47,636 nucleotides of DNA, from IMG/VR virus record IMGVR_UViG_3300032308_002457, positions 1-47,636 of that record. One strand, given 5' to 3'. The position numbers were made by a program, and so were the translations under genes. Source of the DNA: a virus. How positions within the stretch are numbered: position 1 is the first letter of the stretch; every line of letters starts with the position of its first letter. Shown piece by piece: positions 1 through 9,988 of this stretch. Under the pieces are notes generated by a model. That model saw only the letters and a list, made by a program, of their open reading frames with translations. It was not told the DNA's origin and searched no databases.

Positions 1-849
1 ATAAGCGGAATTTCTCCTGTTTTAAACTTTTATGATAGATCTATATATACTGCATTTAAAATAAATGAAGATTTTAATTTAGGATCTGAAATGCAAAATT
101 CGGCACAAATGCCAATTTTAAAAGACAGCCCAAATCTATTTCAAAACTTTTTAGGATCTATTTTCGGAAAAGAACCTTTTTATCAAGATGATTTAGGAAT
201 GGTTGCATATGAAAAAATTGCAAATTTTGTTGGAAATCATTCTGATCCAGATACTTGTGAAATTCCACAATTATATAATCTTTCGCAACAAATTGATTAT
301 AATTCAGATGATTATCTTTTAAATTACCCAGAAACTATAAAACGTGTAATGAATTTGGCAAGTGTTAATTTATCTAAATTGTTGGGAACAAATTGTAACT
401 GCGGATCAAACTACAGTCCTGCGAACGATTGTGCTAAAAGAGAAATTTGCCCATATTGCGGAAAAGAAAAAGCCGTAAACAGAGGTGAACTTTTAAGTTT
501 AAATTATACCGTTACGGCAGGAATTCCATTAGTGTTAAAAACTAAATCTCTCAATCTTTATAAGAAAATTCCAACCGGAGAACTTAATTATCAAACAACA
601 TATAATTTAAATACTTTGGCATCGTCTTTACAACTTCCCAAAGATTGGACTGATTTTTATGAATTTTATGATTATTTTGATGCATATAATGGAGGAATTA
701 TAGAAAACTGGATAGATTGGAATTCAGATCAAACTACCATATCTAGAACTCTTTCAAATTATGACGATTGGTATAAAGATGAAGGAATTTTAGATTTGTT
801 TTTTAATTATGAACTTTATAAAGGTTTAGATCTTTTAAAAAATTTGTAA
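1..849 (+). CDS. Hypothetical virion-region protein, 5' end outside window
   Basis: The reading frame is open from the first base of the window, so the gene almost certainly starts upstream. The ATG at 91 is only the first internal methionine. At least 282 residues are visible. I do not recognise a family. A cysteine-rich patch about 95-125 residues after that methionine contains NCNC, a further Cys and CPYCG, which looks like a small zinc-binding knuckle. The rest is rich in Asn, Tyr and Asp, like the next gene. It is followed after 42 bp by the giant beta-rich gene on the same strand. That context suggests a tail or baseplate component. The function is unknown. Confidence 0.7.
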   Translation: MSGISPVLNFYDRSIYTAFKINEDFNLGSEMQNSAQMPILKDSPNLFQNFLGSIFGKEPFYQDDLGMVAYEKIANFVGNHSDPDTCEIPQLYNLSQQIDYNSDDYLLNYPETIKRVMNLASVNLSKLLGTNCNCGSNYSPANDCAKREICPYCGKEKAVNRGELLSLNYTVTAGIPLVLKTKSLNLYKKIPTGELNYQTTYNLNTLASSLQLPKDWTDFYEFYDYFDAYNGGIIENWIDWNSDQTTISRTLSNYDDWYKDEGILDLFFNYELYKGLDLLKNL

Positions 850-854
850 TTGTT

Positions 855-862
855 GATAAATA
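855..862 (+). promoter_or_regulatory. T4-type late promoter candidate (GATAAATA)
   Basis: GATAAATA differs by one base from the T4 late consensus TATAAATA, which gp55 recognises, and a gp55 homologue is encoded at 18083. It lies 29 bp before the ATG of the giant virion gene. A second, weaker CTAAATA follows at 874-880. AT-rich DNA produces such octamers by chance, so the call rests on recurrence before other late-type genes (9974, 11521, 13543). Confidence 0.4.
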
Positions 863-891
863 TGTATTTTTTTCTAAATATTATATAGAAA

Positions 892-3800
892 ATGATAACA
901 GATAAAGGATATACTATAACAGAAATAGGAAGTTGGCCTAGAGAAGCATACGAAATAAAACCAATTACGAGTATATTGCCCCCTGAATTAGAGGCTTTGG
1001 ACTATCAAGTAGAAAATAGAATTATTACAAATCCTATTTTCGATCTAAACGCATATAATTTTAATTTTTATCGACCAATTAATACTAATATTACGCAAAA
1101 TCTTGTTAATGACACTTATAGAATTAATTTTTTAGATAGTACATCTTCGTTAATTTATGTTGCTTCTGGATTAAGAGCTTTACAATACGATACGAATTTA
1201 ACTTATTTTGCAATTAATAATACTGCATCTTTTTTAGGATTTTTATTTTATCCAAAAAAATTATTTTTAAAACCAATATCAGCTGTAAAAAATAGTTCTA
1301 CCCAATTTACGTTAACAGCTAAAGCATCTTTGGTTAGTCCAGTTCAGATGTTTTTTAATAATGTAGCACCAAAAAATAATGACTTATCTGCGAAGTATAA
1401 TTATTTGTATAGAAGTGGAAAATATTTAGATGTTACCGACGATACCATAAAAAACATAGATTATACTGATTATCCAACAGATTTAAATAATCAAGTTATT
1501 TTTTATTATGGTTTAAGTTCTACCCAATCAATTATAAGACAAAAAGTATTAGATTTTACTGAAGTTAATAATCCAAATACTAATGTAACATTATTAGAAC
1601 CAAATACACAAATTACTAAAAGAATTCGTTGGACCTCCCCCTTTATTGAATTTACTGTTGCATACCAATCATTTTTTCAAGATCCTACCACAACTGTTGA
1701 GAGATTTTTACCATATATAGAAAATTTAAACAACGTATATTACGATAATCCAACAACACCTTCATCAGATTTTAATAGTGGTATAAATTATTTGTATAGT
1801 CCTGTAGCAGATAGAAATATTCTTACTTTTTTAATGGTTCAAAGTTCATTTGATGTAACTAAAAAACCACAAGATATTGTTAACAATGTTACAAAAGTTG
1901 ATTTAAATTTACAGACAACTAATATGACGTACACAACAAGAACTCGTGTTTTTGGTGGCAATATAGTTAATGTAGTTAGTGGAGTTGCAGGAACAAATTT
2001 AAATATATCTTATATACTCGATACAGACCGGATAAAATATTATGGAAATAATAAAACAGTACAAAGTACACTTATTCCACAAAACGAAATAAATGTTGCA
2101 GGATCTACGTTATCTTTAACTACATGGGCTTCTGGAATTTCATCAACACAAACCAATTCAAACACCGTAATATATACAACACAATATCCTCCACATTATT
2201 ATTCTTATAATCTTTCCATAAGAAAACCAAATCCAATTAGTTCACAATCAATTCCAAGAGAAGTAGAAGTTTCTAACTTGTCATTTTATTTAACTGCTCA
2301 TCAATACGAAAGTCGTACTGGATACTCTCTTGCGGGAAATCTTACAGGAGCAACTCGATTAAATACGTATTTATATTCCGATTTTAATACATATAACTTA
2401 GATCTTCCAACATTTGCATATAATGAAACTGAATTCACAGATAAAATAAAATATGCTGTGGAATATACAGAAGAAGCATTGGTTAATAGTGTTTCTGCAT
2501 TTATTATAAGATCATCAACACAGGTTCCATACGATTTAAAAACTTCCCCTTGGGTAAATGCACATGAAAGCAATATATTAGAAATAACTTTTCCTTCAGA
2601 ATATGCAGGTACTCCTAGAATTTCGATTCGACCCAGTTTGTCAACATTAGTAGGAATTAATAATGCGTTGTTTTGCACAAACGTCTCTTTGACTGGTTTA
2701 TACCAAGCACCAGAATATCCATTATACATGGAAATTGTAAAAGAAGAGGAAGATTATATTGATATTACTGCAGAGTTGATGAACAGTCCAATATCAGCCT
2801 TTCCGGGCATTAATTTGGCGGGTACATCCTTCAAATGGTTTGTAAATCCAAATACAGATCCAAATATAAAGGTAAACTATTTGCGAAAAGGTAATGACAA
2901 TGTTTATCGTCCAATTAATACAATTCAAACAGGAACATCTTTACCCTTTAATTCAAACACATGGGCAATTAGAGTTTCTGGGTATGGTCCACAAGAAGTA
3001 GAAGTTACATTTTATTCAGATTCTTTGTCTTCTCGTATTAGTTTATCTTCAAATAACCTATTGTTTAATTATTTTACCAATCAACAAATAATTTTAGATC
3101 CAATATTACCCCTAAACAATTTAGAAAAAATTAGAACAATTGCTTTATCCGCATCTGTTCCATATAAAGGAAGAAGATATCCATTACCCGGTTCCTTTTT
3201 AGAACCATTTTCCGTATATTGGAATTGGTCTTATGACAATACATTTGATAATTTAAGTACACCAATTACAGCGAAATACTTTTACGGAAATACAATCGGA
3301 AATGATTATTCATATAGTGAAATAAACACAACAAACGTATTGAGTTCTATGTATTTTTACATAAATCCTCAAGAAAGATCCGCACCAATAACAAGAAATG
3401 CAAGATTCAATATTTTTACTGTCGATACAACTCCACAAATAAGTGCTTCATATCAAGTAAATGTCGATGATTTTCCCAGTAAAAATATTTTTAATGCAGA
3501 TTTTAGTTTAGCATATCAAGCATTTCCAAATAATTCAATCTTAAATACAAGAAACAATACATTTATTTTAACCCGACCTGATAACGATTCTAGTCTCTTA
3601 AGAGCAACTGCAAACACCGATGTTATTCCCACTTTAAACGCACAAGGTTATCAATGGACCGTAATTAAAGATGGTGGAGCACCAGTAATTACAAATAATT
3701 CAACAACTTTAAATTTTGATATTGCCGCATCATCATTGACTGAAGTTAAATTTAAAGTTTTAGGCGCGGCTCCTGCAGGTTGGCCGTATGTACATAATAT

Positions 3801-6759
3801 AGAACAAAGTATAAAAATTTATAGATTACCCGCCGCAGAATTCAATAAATCTTTAGACTTTAATATATATTCGGAATTTGCATGGCCCAACAGTCGAAAT
3901 TTAATATTTTTAGACAATGCAAATTTTAATACAAATTCTGTTGCGCCAACGGCATATGGTTATAAAACATCCCAAACAGAAATTTACAATGTTTCTGCTG
4001 CTCCATTTTTTAACACATATAAATATGCATACGGAAATCAAAGAATTCCCATCGCTAATTTAGCAACAAATACAGGACAACTTACTTTACCTTACAATAC
4101 TGAATTTTTTTCACCAACTGGAGTAACAGTAACTTTGACTGCATATGATGACAGGTATCCAGAAAATACACCATTACGTTTTCAAATGGTTGATGGAGGA
4201 AATTTGGTAACTCGAAATTATAACATAACAGCACAAACAATACCTTATAATGCAGGAATTGCAACCAATTTAAGATTCAAACAAAATCCAAAACTTATAG
4301 ATTATAATACAGTATTTTATACATTTACTGCCACGAAAAGTTCATTTGATACCGATATTGACCGATTAATATACGTGAATCAAAATATATATACAGATCC
4401 AGACAAAGCACCTGCATTACCAGCGTTGAATGTTTCAACGATAACATATACACTATCTGCAGAAAATTGGATCTCAAAGAAAAACGTACCTGCTGTTGAT
4501 GGACAATTTTTACTTTTTACTCTAAGAGTAGGAGACTCTTTAAATGAATTAACAATTAATGCATCAAAAATTAATACATTATATTTAAATGCTTCTGCTG
4601 ATTTAAATATAAAAATTCCATCATCAACTTTTGACAATTATAGTTTTTCATCTTACAGAGGAGTCAGAGATTTATGGGATATAAAAAACGTAAAAATCGC
4701 CCAAGATCCAACAAAAGTTCAAACATTAGTTGCTTATTCAACATCAACTAATCCGGAAATATATTTTAACACATATTATACCATAACAGCTTCTCCAATA
4801 TTTTTAGAATTTTTTACACCTACTTTTGAAAATAATCCAATAGTATCATACGCTGTAGATTTTGGAGAAAATACAACCAAAACCGGAAATATCGATAACA
4901 CATTTTTTTATCAATATAGCAGTACGGGAACATTTTTTGTTAAATATAGCGCATTTTATCAAGATGGATCTACCGAAAAAATAATTTCCAATATACCAAT
5001 AATAGTTAAAAATTTTTGGAATATTTATAATCAAGAAAATATTCGAATTATAAGTGAACAAACATTGTCATTACCTTATACATTAGATGAAATTTTAATA
5101 CAACCAAACGAGTTTGGCGATAAAGATATATTCAATACGTCGATAACAAGATTGAATGAATGTTTGGAATATCTGAAAGGAAACATGCAAACGATGAATA
5201 TCGATGCACCAATTTATTACGCCGGTTGGTTAGGAAACAACGAAGAAAATAAAAGCCAAGGAATTAGATGGTATACAAACTCATATGGTTTAAATTATTA
5301 TAATCAACCGACATTTGCTTCATCGGAGGGAAATGAATATTTTACAGAAATAAAAGATATTCATTTCGGAAAAACTTATATGTTTGTTTTGGATGATAAA
5401 ATTTTTCGTTTATTCAAAAAAGATAAAAATGCCACGGAAATTATATTCAAAAACAAATCAGAAATAGAAGGATTGTTTTTTGATCCCCGATCTATTGCCA
5501 TATCAGAAGATGAAATTTCTTTATACATTGTAGATTCGATTCGTCATAAAATTTACAGATACGATTTTGATTTTAGCAATGAAAATAACATTATTTTCAG
5601 TTTGGTTTTAACAGTAGGTTCTTTTGGAAGCTTGAATGATTCTAATAAATTTGATTTTCCTTCGGAATTGCATTACTACGCAGAAAACTTATATGTTTTA
5701 GATTTTAATAATAATTGCATAAAACAATATACGAAAGATTTATCTTGGCTTCATACGTATTATGATGATGTATTTAAAAATGATCAATTGTTGAATTTTA
5801 CAATCCATCCAACAGGATTGATATATTCAATAAGCAAATCATTTAAACTTTATATTTTTGATACGTTTGGAGAAAAAGTCATTCAAACAATACAATTAAA
5901 CCAATTTTCAACTACAGATGAAATTGTTAAAATAACTTTTGATGAAAATGGTGAATTTTTATATATTGTTACCAAAAGAACAATTTTTAAATATTCTGCA
6001 GCGGGAGAATTTGTAACAACTTTGATAATGCCAGATATTAATGAATTAAATTATACATCTGCAAAATTTTCAGAATATAGAAGCTTAAACTTTTCTACCG
6101 CAAAATCTATTTTAAGAGTTCAAGATTTTGTGGAAACTTTTAAAATTGGAAATGGGTTGGATACAAATTATTGGAGTTTAGATCAAATGCATCTTGTTTC
6201 AGAACAATTTGCCCAAGATTTAAATTATAACAGTTCATTGATTAAAATGGCACAAAATTTAAAAACTTTAAGAGATACTATCAATGGAACATTTGCATTA
6301 GTCACAGAACAAACGACCAGAGGAACTGTTTCTTATTTTTCTCTATTACCGATTGATAAAAATGATCGACCCGTTTTTAACAATGATGTAGAAAATGAGA
6401 AATTATTTATTGGAACAAATGAATTTCATATACCTTCTGTTATAAACAGAGAATTAAAAAAGCTATATGTTTCTTTAGAAACTTTAAAAACTTCTTTGGA
6501 TGTTATATCTACCAATACGTCTGATATTGATTTGAACGGAAATCAACCAGATGCAAATATTTGTGGTGGAGAATTTTGTTGGTCTTGGAGAGCAATGTCT
6601 TGCTACAACTTAAGTTTACCAATAATAAGAATATGTAATATTAATCCGATTACATATGCGGAATTGGTAAACACATTCCCTGTAGAATATGCACCGACTA
6701 AAAAATGGGGAGATGCTAATTCTCTTTGTTGTGGTGATGTTGCATCACCTCTGGAGTAA
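892..6759 (+). CDS. Giant beta-rich virion protein with PKD-like and NHL-propeller-like regions
   Basis: This 1955-residue protein is probably a tail-fibre or baseplate-associated structural protein. Residues 1 to about 1300 are Asn/Thr/Ser/Tyr-rich, with recurring short strands of the type SFYLTA, TLTA and TITAS, as in strings of beta-sandwich domains. Residues about 1304-1358 resemble a PKD domain (VDFGENTT followed by FFYQYSSTGTFFVKYSA). Residues about 1484-1701 contain repeated blades such as PRSIAISEDEISLYIVD and FPSELHYYAENLYVLDFNN, which match NHL-type beta-propeller repeats. The C-terminus is Cys-rich (CGGEFCW, SLCCGD). There is no signal peptide. The start has no Shine-Dalgarno, and a late-promoter-like octamer lies upstream. 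It is followed by the S74 fibre gene. The virion role is inferred from size, composition and neighbours; the domain names are read by eye. Confidence 0.75.
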   Translation: MITDKGYTITEIGSWPREAYEIKPITSILPPELEALDYQVENRIITNPIFDLNAYNFNFYRPINTNITQNLVNDTYRINFLDSTSSLIYVASGLRALQYDTNLTYFAINNTASFLGFLFYPKKLFLKPISAVKNSSTQFTLTAKASLVSPVQMFFNNVAPKNNDLSAKYNYLYRSGKYLDVTDDTIKNIDYTDYPTDLNNQVIFYYGLSSTQSIIRQKVLDFTEVNNPNTNVTLLEPNTQITKRIRWTSPFIEFTVAYQSFFQDPTTTVERFLPYIENLNNVYYDNPTTPSSDFNSGINYLYSPVADRNILTFLMVQSSFDVTKKPQDIVNNVTKVDLNLQTTNMTYTTRTRVFGGNIVNVVSGVAGTNLNISYILDTDRIKYYGNNKTVQSTLIPQNEINVAGSTLSLTTWASGISSTQTNSNTVIYTTQYPPHYYSYNLSIRKPNPISSQSIPREVEVSNLSFYLTAHQYESRTGYSLAGNLTGATRLNTYLYSDFNTYNLDLPTFAYNETEFTDKIKYAVEYTEEALVNSVSAFIIRSSTQVPYDLKTSPWVNAHESNILEITFPSEYAGTPRISIRPSLSTLVGINNALFCTNVSLTGLYQAPEYPLYMEIVKEEEDYIDITAELMNSPISAFPGINLAGTSFKWFVNPNTDPNIKVNYLRKGNDNVYRPINTIQTGTSLPFNSNTWAIRVSGYGPQEVEVTFYSDSLSSRISLSSNNLLFNYFTNQQIILDPILPLNNLEKIRTIALSASVPYKGRRYPLPGSFLEPFSVYWNWSYDNTFDNLSTPITAKYFYGNTIGNDYSYSEINTTNVLSSMYFYINPQERSAPITRNARFNIFTVDTTPQISASYQVNVDDFPSKNIFNADFSLAYQAFPNNSILNTRNNTFILTRPDNDSSLLRATANTDVIPTLNAQGYQWTVIKDGGAPVITNNSTTLNFDIAASSLTEVKFKVLGAAPAGWPYVHNIEQSIKIYRLPAAEFNKSLDFNIYSEFAWPNSRNLIFLDNANFNTNSVAPTAYGYKTSQTEIYNVSAAPFFNTYKYAYGNQRIPIANLATNTGQLTLPYNTEFFSPTGVTVTLTAYDDRYPENTPLRFQMVDGGNLVTRNYNITAQTIPYNAGIATNLRFKQNPKLIDYNTVFYTFTATKSSFDTDIDRLIYVNQNIYTDPDKAPALPALNVSTITYTLSAENWISKKNVPAVDGQFLLFTLRVGDSLNELTINASKINTLYLNASADLNIKIPSSTFDNYSFSSYRGVRDLWDIKNVKIAQDPTKVQTLVAYSTSTNPEIYFNTYYTITASPIFLEFFTPTFENNPIVSYAVDFGENTTKTGNIDNTFFYQYSSTGTFFVKYSAFYQDGSTEKIISNIPIIVKNFWNIYNQENIRIISEQTLSLPYTLDEILIQPNEFGDKDIFNTSITRLNECLEYLKGNMQTMNIDAPIYYAGWLGNNEENKSQGIRWYTNSYGLNYYNQPTFASSEGNEYFTEIKDIHFGKTYMFVLDDKIFRLFKKDKNATEIIFKNKSEIEGLFFDPRSIAISEDEISLYIVDSIRHKIYRYDFDFSNENNIIFSLVLTVGSFGSLNDSNKFDFPSELHYYAENLYVLDFNNNCIKQYTKDLSWLHTYYDDVFKNDQLLNFTIHPTGLIYSISKSFKLYIFDTFGEKVIQTIQLNQFSTTDEIVKITFDENGEFLYIVTKRTIFKYSAAGEFVTTLIMPDINELNYTSAKFSEYRSLNFSTAKSILRVQDFVETFKIGNGLDTNYWSLDQMHLVSEQFAQDLNYNSSLIKMAQNLKTLRDTINGTFALVTEQTTRGTVSYFSLLPIDKNDRPVFNNDVENEKLFIGTNEFHIPSVINRELKKLYVSLETLKTSLDVISTNTSDIDLNGNQPDANICGGEFCWSWRAMSCYNLSLPIIRICNINPITYAELVNTFPVEYAPTKKWGDANSLCCGDVASPLE

Positions 6760-6786
6760 ATATTAATAAGCTTAATCTACAATAGT

Positions 6787-6823
6787 AACCAAAAAAAATT
6801 TTTGGTTCTTTGGTAAAACAAAG
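6787..6823 (+). terminator. Two back-to-back hairpins between giant protein and fibre genes
   Basis: The first hairpin has perfect 9-base arms AACCAAAAA/TTTTTGGTT (6787-6807) around an AAA loop. The second follows immediately with arms CTTTG/CAAAG (6808-6823) around GTAAAA. They fill half of the 79-bp gap before the fibre start at 6839. They could act as an attenuating terminator or an mRNA-processing or stability element. There is no clean T-run after the second stem, so termination is uncertain. Confidence 0.45.
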
Positions 6824-6838
6824 GCTTGCGATTAACCT

Positions 6839-9800
6839 ATGAGCAACAGATTTCACAATAAATGGCACAGAAAAAACCATCATACGTATGGTAATATAAC
6901 CAATCCGGATGCGTCACACGATCCAATTGCCAGTCCGGAACAACCTTTTTTAGGAGATTTTGTTTTACAAGGATCTTTATGTGCAGTTGCACCTGCAAGC
7001 GCATATGCTGCTTATTTTTATTCAAATTATACTGCTATTTGTGCATTTGCTGGATATAGAGCCATCCAAGCAAAATCGTTTTCTTTTCCAGGTCTTGACA
7101 GTATTGGTATACAAGTAGATTCACAAAACATAGCCATTAGTGCTTATGCTCCAAAGGTTGCAATTAATGCATATAGTTCCCAAAATGCAATTTCTGCTTA
7201 TAGTCTACAAAGAGGAGCTTATATCGGAGGAAACGATAAAGGCGCAGAAATCACAGGGGGAAACATCGGAATCGAAGTATATAGTTCTAAAAAGGCTATT
7301 TCTGCTTATGGTATAACTACAGGGGCAGAAATCGGAAGTTCTGGAATTGCAATTTCTGCTTATAGTCCAAAAATTGCAATAAAAGCAATTTCTTCAAATA
7401 AAAAGCAAAATGAAGATGGAATCAGAGCATTAGATGTTGATGGGTATAGTTATTTTGATGGTGATGTTACCATATCTGGAAATTTGACTGCTTTTGGAGA
7501 ATTAACATATTTAGATACCAAAGTTCAAATAACATCTTCTTTATATGTCAGAAACACGGGAACTGATACAGCACTTACTGTAATTCAAACAGGGAACACA
7601 AATGTAGCCGTTTTTTATGATGATGAAAACCCCGCACTCATTATAGAAGACGGTGGAAATGTAGGAATAGGACTTCTCAATCCTGATGCTAATTTACATG
7701 TTGCAGATATTAGAAATGATTCTAATCCAGAAATTAGAATACAAGCAGTAACAAATAACACATACGATCCAACCTTAAGATTGATTGGTACAGGAAGCAC
7801 ATCAGATGGTCTTACCGTCAGATATGATAGCAACGTAGGCGATGTTTATATTAATAATGGAGCAACACCATCTAATAGCATTGCATATCGCGTTAGCACA
7901 CAAGCAGATACAGATTCTGTTGTAGTTTTCAATACAGGTAATGTCGGAATAAATGCAACAGCACCAATTAATGCCGCAAAATTAAATATAGCAGGAGATA
8001 GCGATAGCTCAAATATTGCCTTAAGTGCAAACGCAAGTTTTATAGCAGGTTCTTTTCACAGTACAAATATGGGATTGTCCGCATTTGGAGGTTCTGTTGG
8101 GGCATCTATTCGTAGTCCAAATTTAGCACTAAGAGTTACTGGACCAGTACAAATAAATGAAAATCCGGAACAAGAAAATCCACTAACAACCTATGCTGTT
8201 AATATTAACAGAGGTACTTCAACAGGTGCAGTTTCAATCGGAAATGCAACAGGAAATTTAACTTTAAACGGAAACGCAGGAACCTTAACTACTGCTGGTA
8301 CATTGGGAATTACTACAGGAAATACTTTAAGCATCAATACAACAACTGGTAGAGCAACCAACATAAACACAGGCACCGGTGCTGTAACAACCACAATCGG
8401 AAATGCAGGAACTGTTGATATTAATGGAGCAACATTAACTTTAGATAGTACAACATCCACTAGCATTAATGCCACAGCAGGTGCAGCAACAACAAATATT
8501 GGAACCGGAACTACCACAGGAAAAATAACTATCGGCAACACAAGTCTTACTGGCGGCGTTGAATTGGACGGATCTCCCATAGATATCAATGTTAATGCTG
8601 GTGCTTATGCAACAAACATTGGAACAGGATCTACCACAGGTGCAGTTTCAATCGGAAATGCATCTGGAAATCTTACTTTAAATGGAAACGCAGGAACCTT
8701 AACTACTGCTGGTACACTGGAAATTACTACAGGAAATACTTTAAGCATCAATACAACAACTGGTAGAGCAACCAACATCAATTCTGGCACAAATGCTGCA
8801 ACAAATATAAATACCGGTGGAACTAATTCAACAGCCACAAACATTCATACCGGATCAAATTCGGGTGCATTAGGTTTAGGAAATACTTCTGGTGCTACAA
8901 ATATAACCGGAAGTACGGTTACAGTTACAGGACCAACAAATATTGCCAATACAACAAACGCTGCAGTAAACATCAATACAGGAAGTGGTAATGCAGCTAC
9001 AAATATTGCAACTACTGCAAATACAGGTCCTCTTAGTTTAGGAAATACTTCTGGAATCACAAATATACACGGAAGTGTAATTGCTCTTGTTGCAGCTAAT
9101 ACACATATTACAGGCACTCTATCAGCTAGTAATTTTAGAACACCTAACAGTACAAGCATTGGGGCAGGTACTAATGCTCTTTTTAATATTACAAGTGGAA
9201 CAGGCAACACAGCATTCGGGGCAAAAACACTCCAATTTAATCTAACTGGAAGCAACAACTGTGCGTTTGGAGAAGAAGCACTTATACGAGCTACCGGAAG
9301 CAACAACTGTGCGTTTGGAGTAAATTCACTTCGTAGTAATCTAAACACAGCAAGCGACAACACAGGGTTTGGGCATGGTTCGCTTTTAGCTAACAGTACA
9401 GGGACTGACAACGCTGCTTTTGGAAGAAGCGCAGCAGAGTCTATCACTGAAGGGTCGCGTAACACAGCTGTTGGAGCATACGCATTATCAAACTTACAAA
9501 CAGGAAATAATAATGTTGGAATTGGGCGCAGCGTAGCTTCATCATCAACATCTGTTAGCAATGAAGTGACTATAGGTAACGGCACAGTGGTTGCAAGATT
9601 TCAAGGAGCAGCATCCGCTTGGACCTTTACATCTGATGCGCGAGACAAAAGCGACATTGAAAATCTTGAATTAGGCTTGGACTTTATCAATCAGTTGCAA
9701 CCCAGAAAGTTCAAATGGGCAATTCGTAATAGCGATGTTGATCAGGGCAAAGAAGCTGCTGGATTTATCGCTCAAGAAGTGCTCTCTGTAACTCAAGCAA

Positions 9801-9937
9801 ATCAAGCAGAGTATCTTGGATTAGTTGATACAAATGATCCAAATCATTTTACATTAGGTCAAACAAGTTTAATACCCGTTCTTGTGAACGCTATCAAAGA
9901 GTTAAAAGCAGAAATCGAAATTCTTAAAGCTAGATAA
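6839..9937 (+). CDS. Tail fibre protein with C-terminal S74 intramolecular chaperone
   Basis: This 1032-residue protein is a trimeric tail-fibre or receptor-binding candidate. Residues about 85-195 hold repeats of the AISAYS type. The middle (about 460-760) is a Thr/Asn/Gly-rich beta-solenoid-like repeat with INTTTGRATNI and GNASGNLTLNGN units. Residues about 790-900 hold YadA-head-like NTAFG/NNCAFG/NTAVG repeats. The C-terminal about 100 residues are the endosialidase-type S74 chaperone: SDARDK supplies the Ser and Lys five apart that carry out self-cleavage, GFIAQEV is present, and a helical end LVNAIKELKAEIEIL forms the trimer coil. In this family the chaperone folds the fibre and is then cut off. 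It lies between the giant beta protein and the LRR gene. GC rises sharply from about 9150 (31 of 60 bases in 9421-9480), which suggests an exchanged C-terminal module. Confidence 0.88.
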   Translation: MSNRFHNKWHRKNHHTYGNITNPDASHDPIASPEQPFLGDFVLQGSLCAVAPASAYAAYFYSNYTAICAFAGYRAIQAKSFSFPGLDSIGIQVDSQNIAISAYAPKVAINAYSSQNAISAYSLQRGAYIGGNDKGAEITGGNIGIEVYSSKKAISAYGITTGAEIGSSGIAISAYSPKIAIKAISSNKKQNEDGIRALDVDGYSYFDGDVTISGNLTAFGELTYLDTKVQITSSLYVRNTGTDTALTVIQTGNTNVAVFYDDENPALIIEDGGNVGIGLLNPDANLHVADIRNDSNPEIRIQAVTNNTYDPTLRLIGTGSTSDGLTVRYDSNVGDVYINNGATPSNSIAYRVSTQADTDSVVVFNTGNVGINATAPINAAKLNIAGDSDSSNIALSANASFIAGSFHSTNMGLSAFGGSVGASIRSPNLALRVTGPVQINENPEQENPLTTYAVNINRGTSTGAVSIGNATGNLTLNGNAGTLTTAGTLGITTGNTLSINTTTGRATNINTGTGAVTTTIGNAGTVDINGATLTLDSTTSTSINATAGAATTNIGTGTTTGKITIGNTSLTGGVELDGSPIDINVNAGAYATNIGTGSTTGAVSIGNASGNLTLNGNAGTLTTAGTLEITTGNTLSINTTTGRATNINSGTNAATNINTGGTNSTATNIHTGSNSGALGLGNTSGATNITGSTVTVTGPTNIANTTNAAVNINTGSGNAATNIATTANTGPLSLGNTSGITNIHGSVIALVAANTHITGTLSASNFRTPNSTSIGAGTNALFNITSGTGNTAFGAKTLQFNLTGSNNCAFGEEALIRATGSNNCAFGVNSLRSNLNTASDNTGFGHGSLLANSTGTDNAAFGRSAAESITEGSRNTAVGAYALSNLQTGNNNVGIGRSVASSSTSVSNEVTIGNGTVVARFQGAASAWTFTSDARDKSDIENLELGLDFINQLQPRKFKWAIRNSDVDQGKEAAGFIAQEVLSVTQANQAEYLGLVDTNDPNHFTLGQTSLIPVLVNAIKELKAEIEILKAR
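8227..8778 (+). repeat. 138-bp in-frame direct repeat inside the fibre gene
   Basis: Bases 8227-8364 and 8641-8778 are near-identical, with only a few substitutions, and are offset by exactly 414 bp (138 codons). Both copies encode the block running from GAVSIGNA to INTTTGRATNI. The almost unchanged DNA, not only protein, points to a recent duplication or recombination. A second, shorter pair (9248-9271 and 9296-9319, offset 48 bp) encodes the GSNNCAFG repeat. Such repeats can change fibre length by recombination. Confidence 0.85.
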
Positions 9938-9973
9938 CAGATTATATCTAGAGTAGACACATTGCATACTAAT

Positions 9974-9981
9974 TATAAATA
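9974..9981 (+). promoter_or_regulatory. T4-type late promoter candidate (exact TATAAATA)
   Basis: This is an exact match to the T4 late -10 octamer. It ends 7 bp before the ATG of the LRR gene. If the start site lies about six bases downstream of the octamer, as in T4, transcription would begin within two bases of the start codon, giving an essentially leaderless mRNA. Confidence 0.5.
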
Positions 9982-9988
9982 GTATAAA

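Noticed and set aside
8191-9585. Long leftward open frames opposite the fibre gene, rich in Val/Pro/Ala
   Set aside because: They are the reverse complement of Thr/Asn/Gly-rich repeats in the S74 fibre and inherit its repeats. They have no start signal, and the rightward protein has clear domains.
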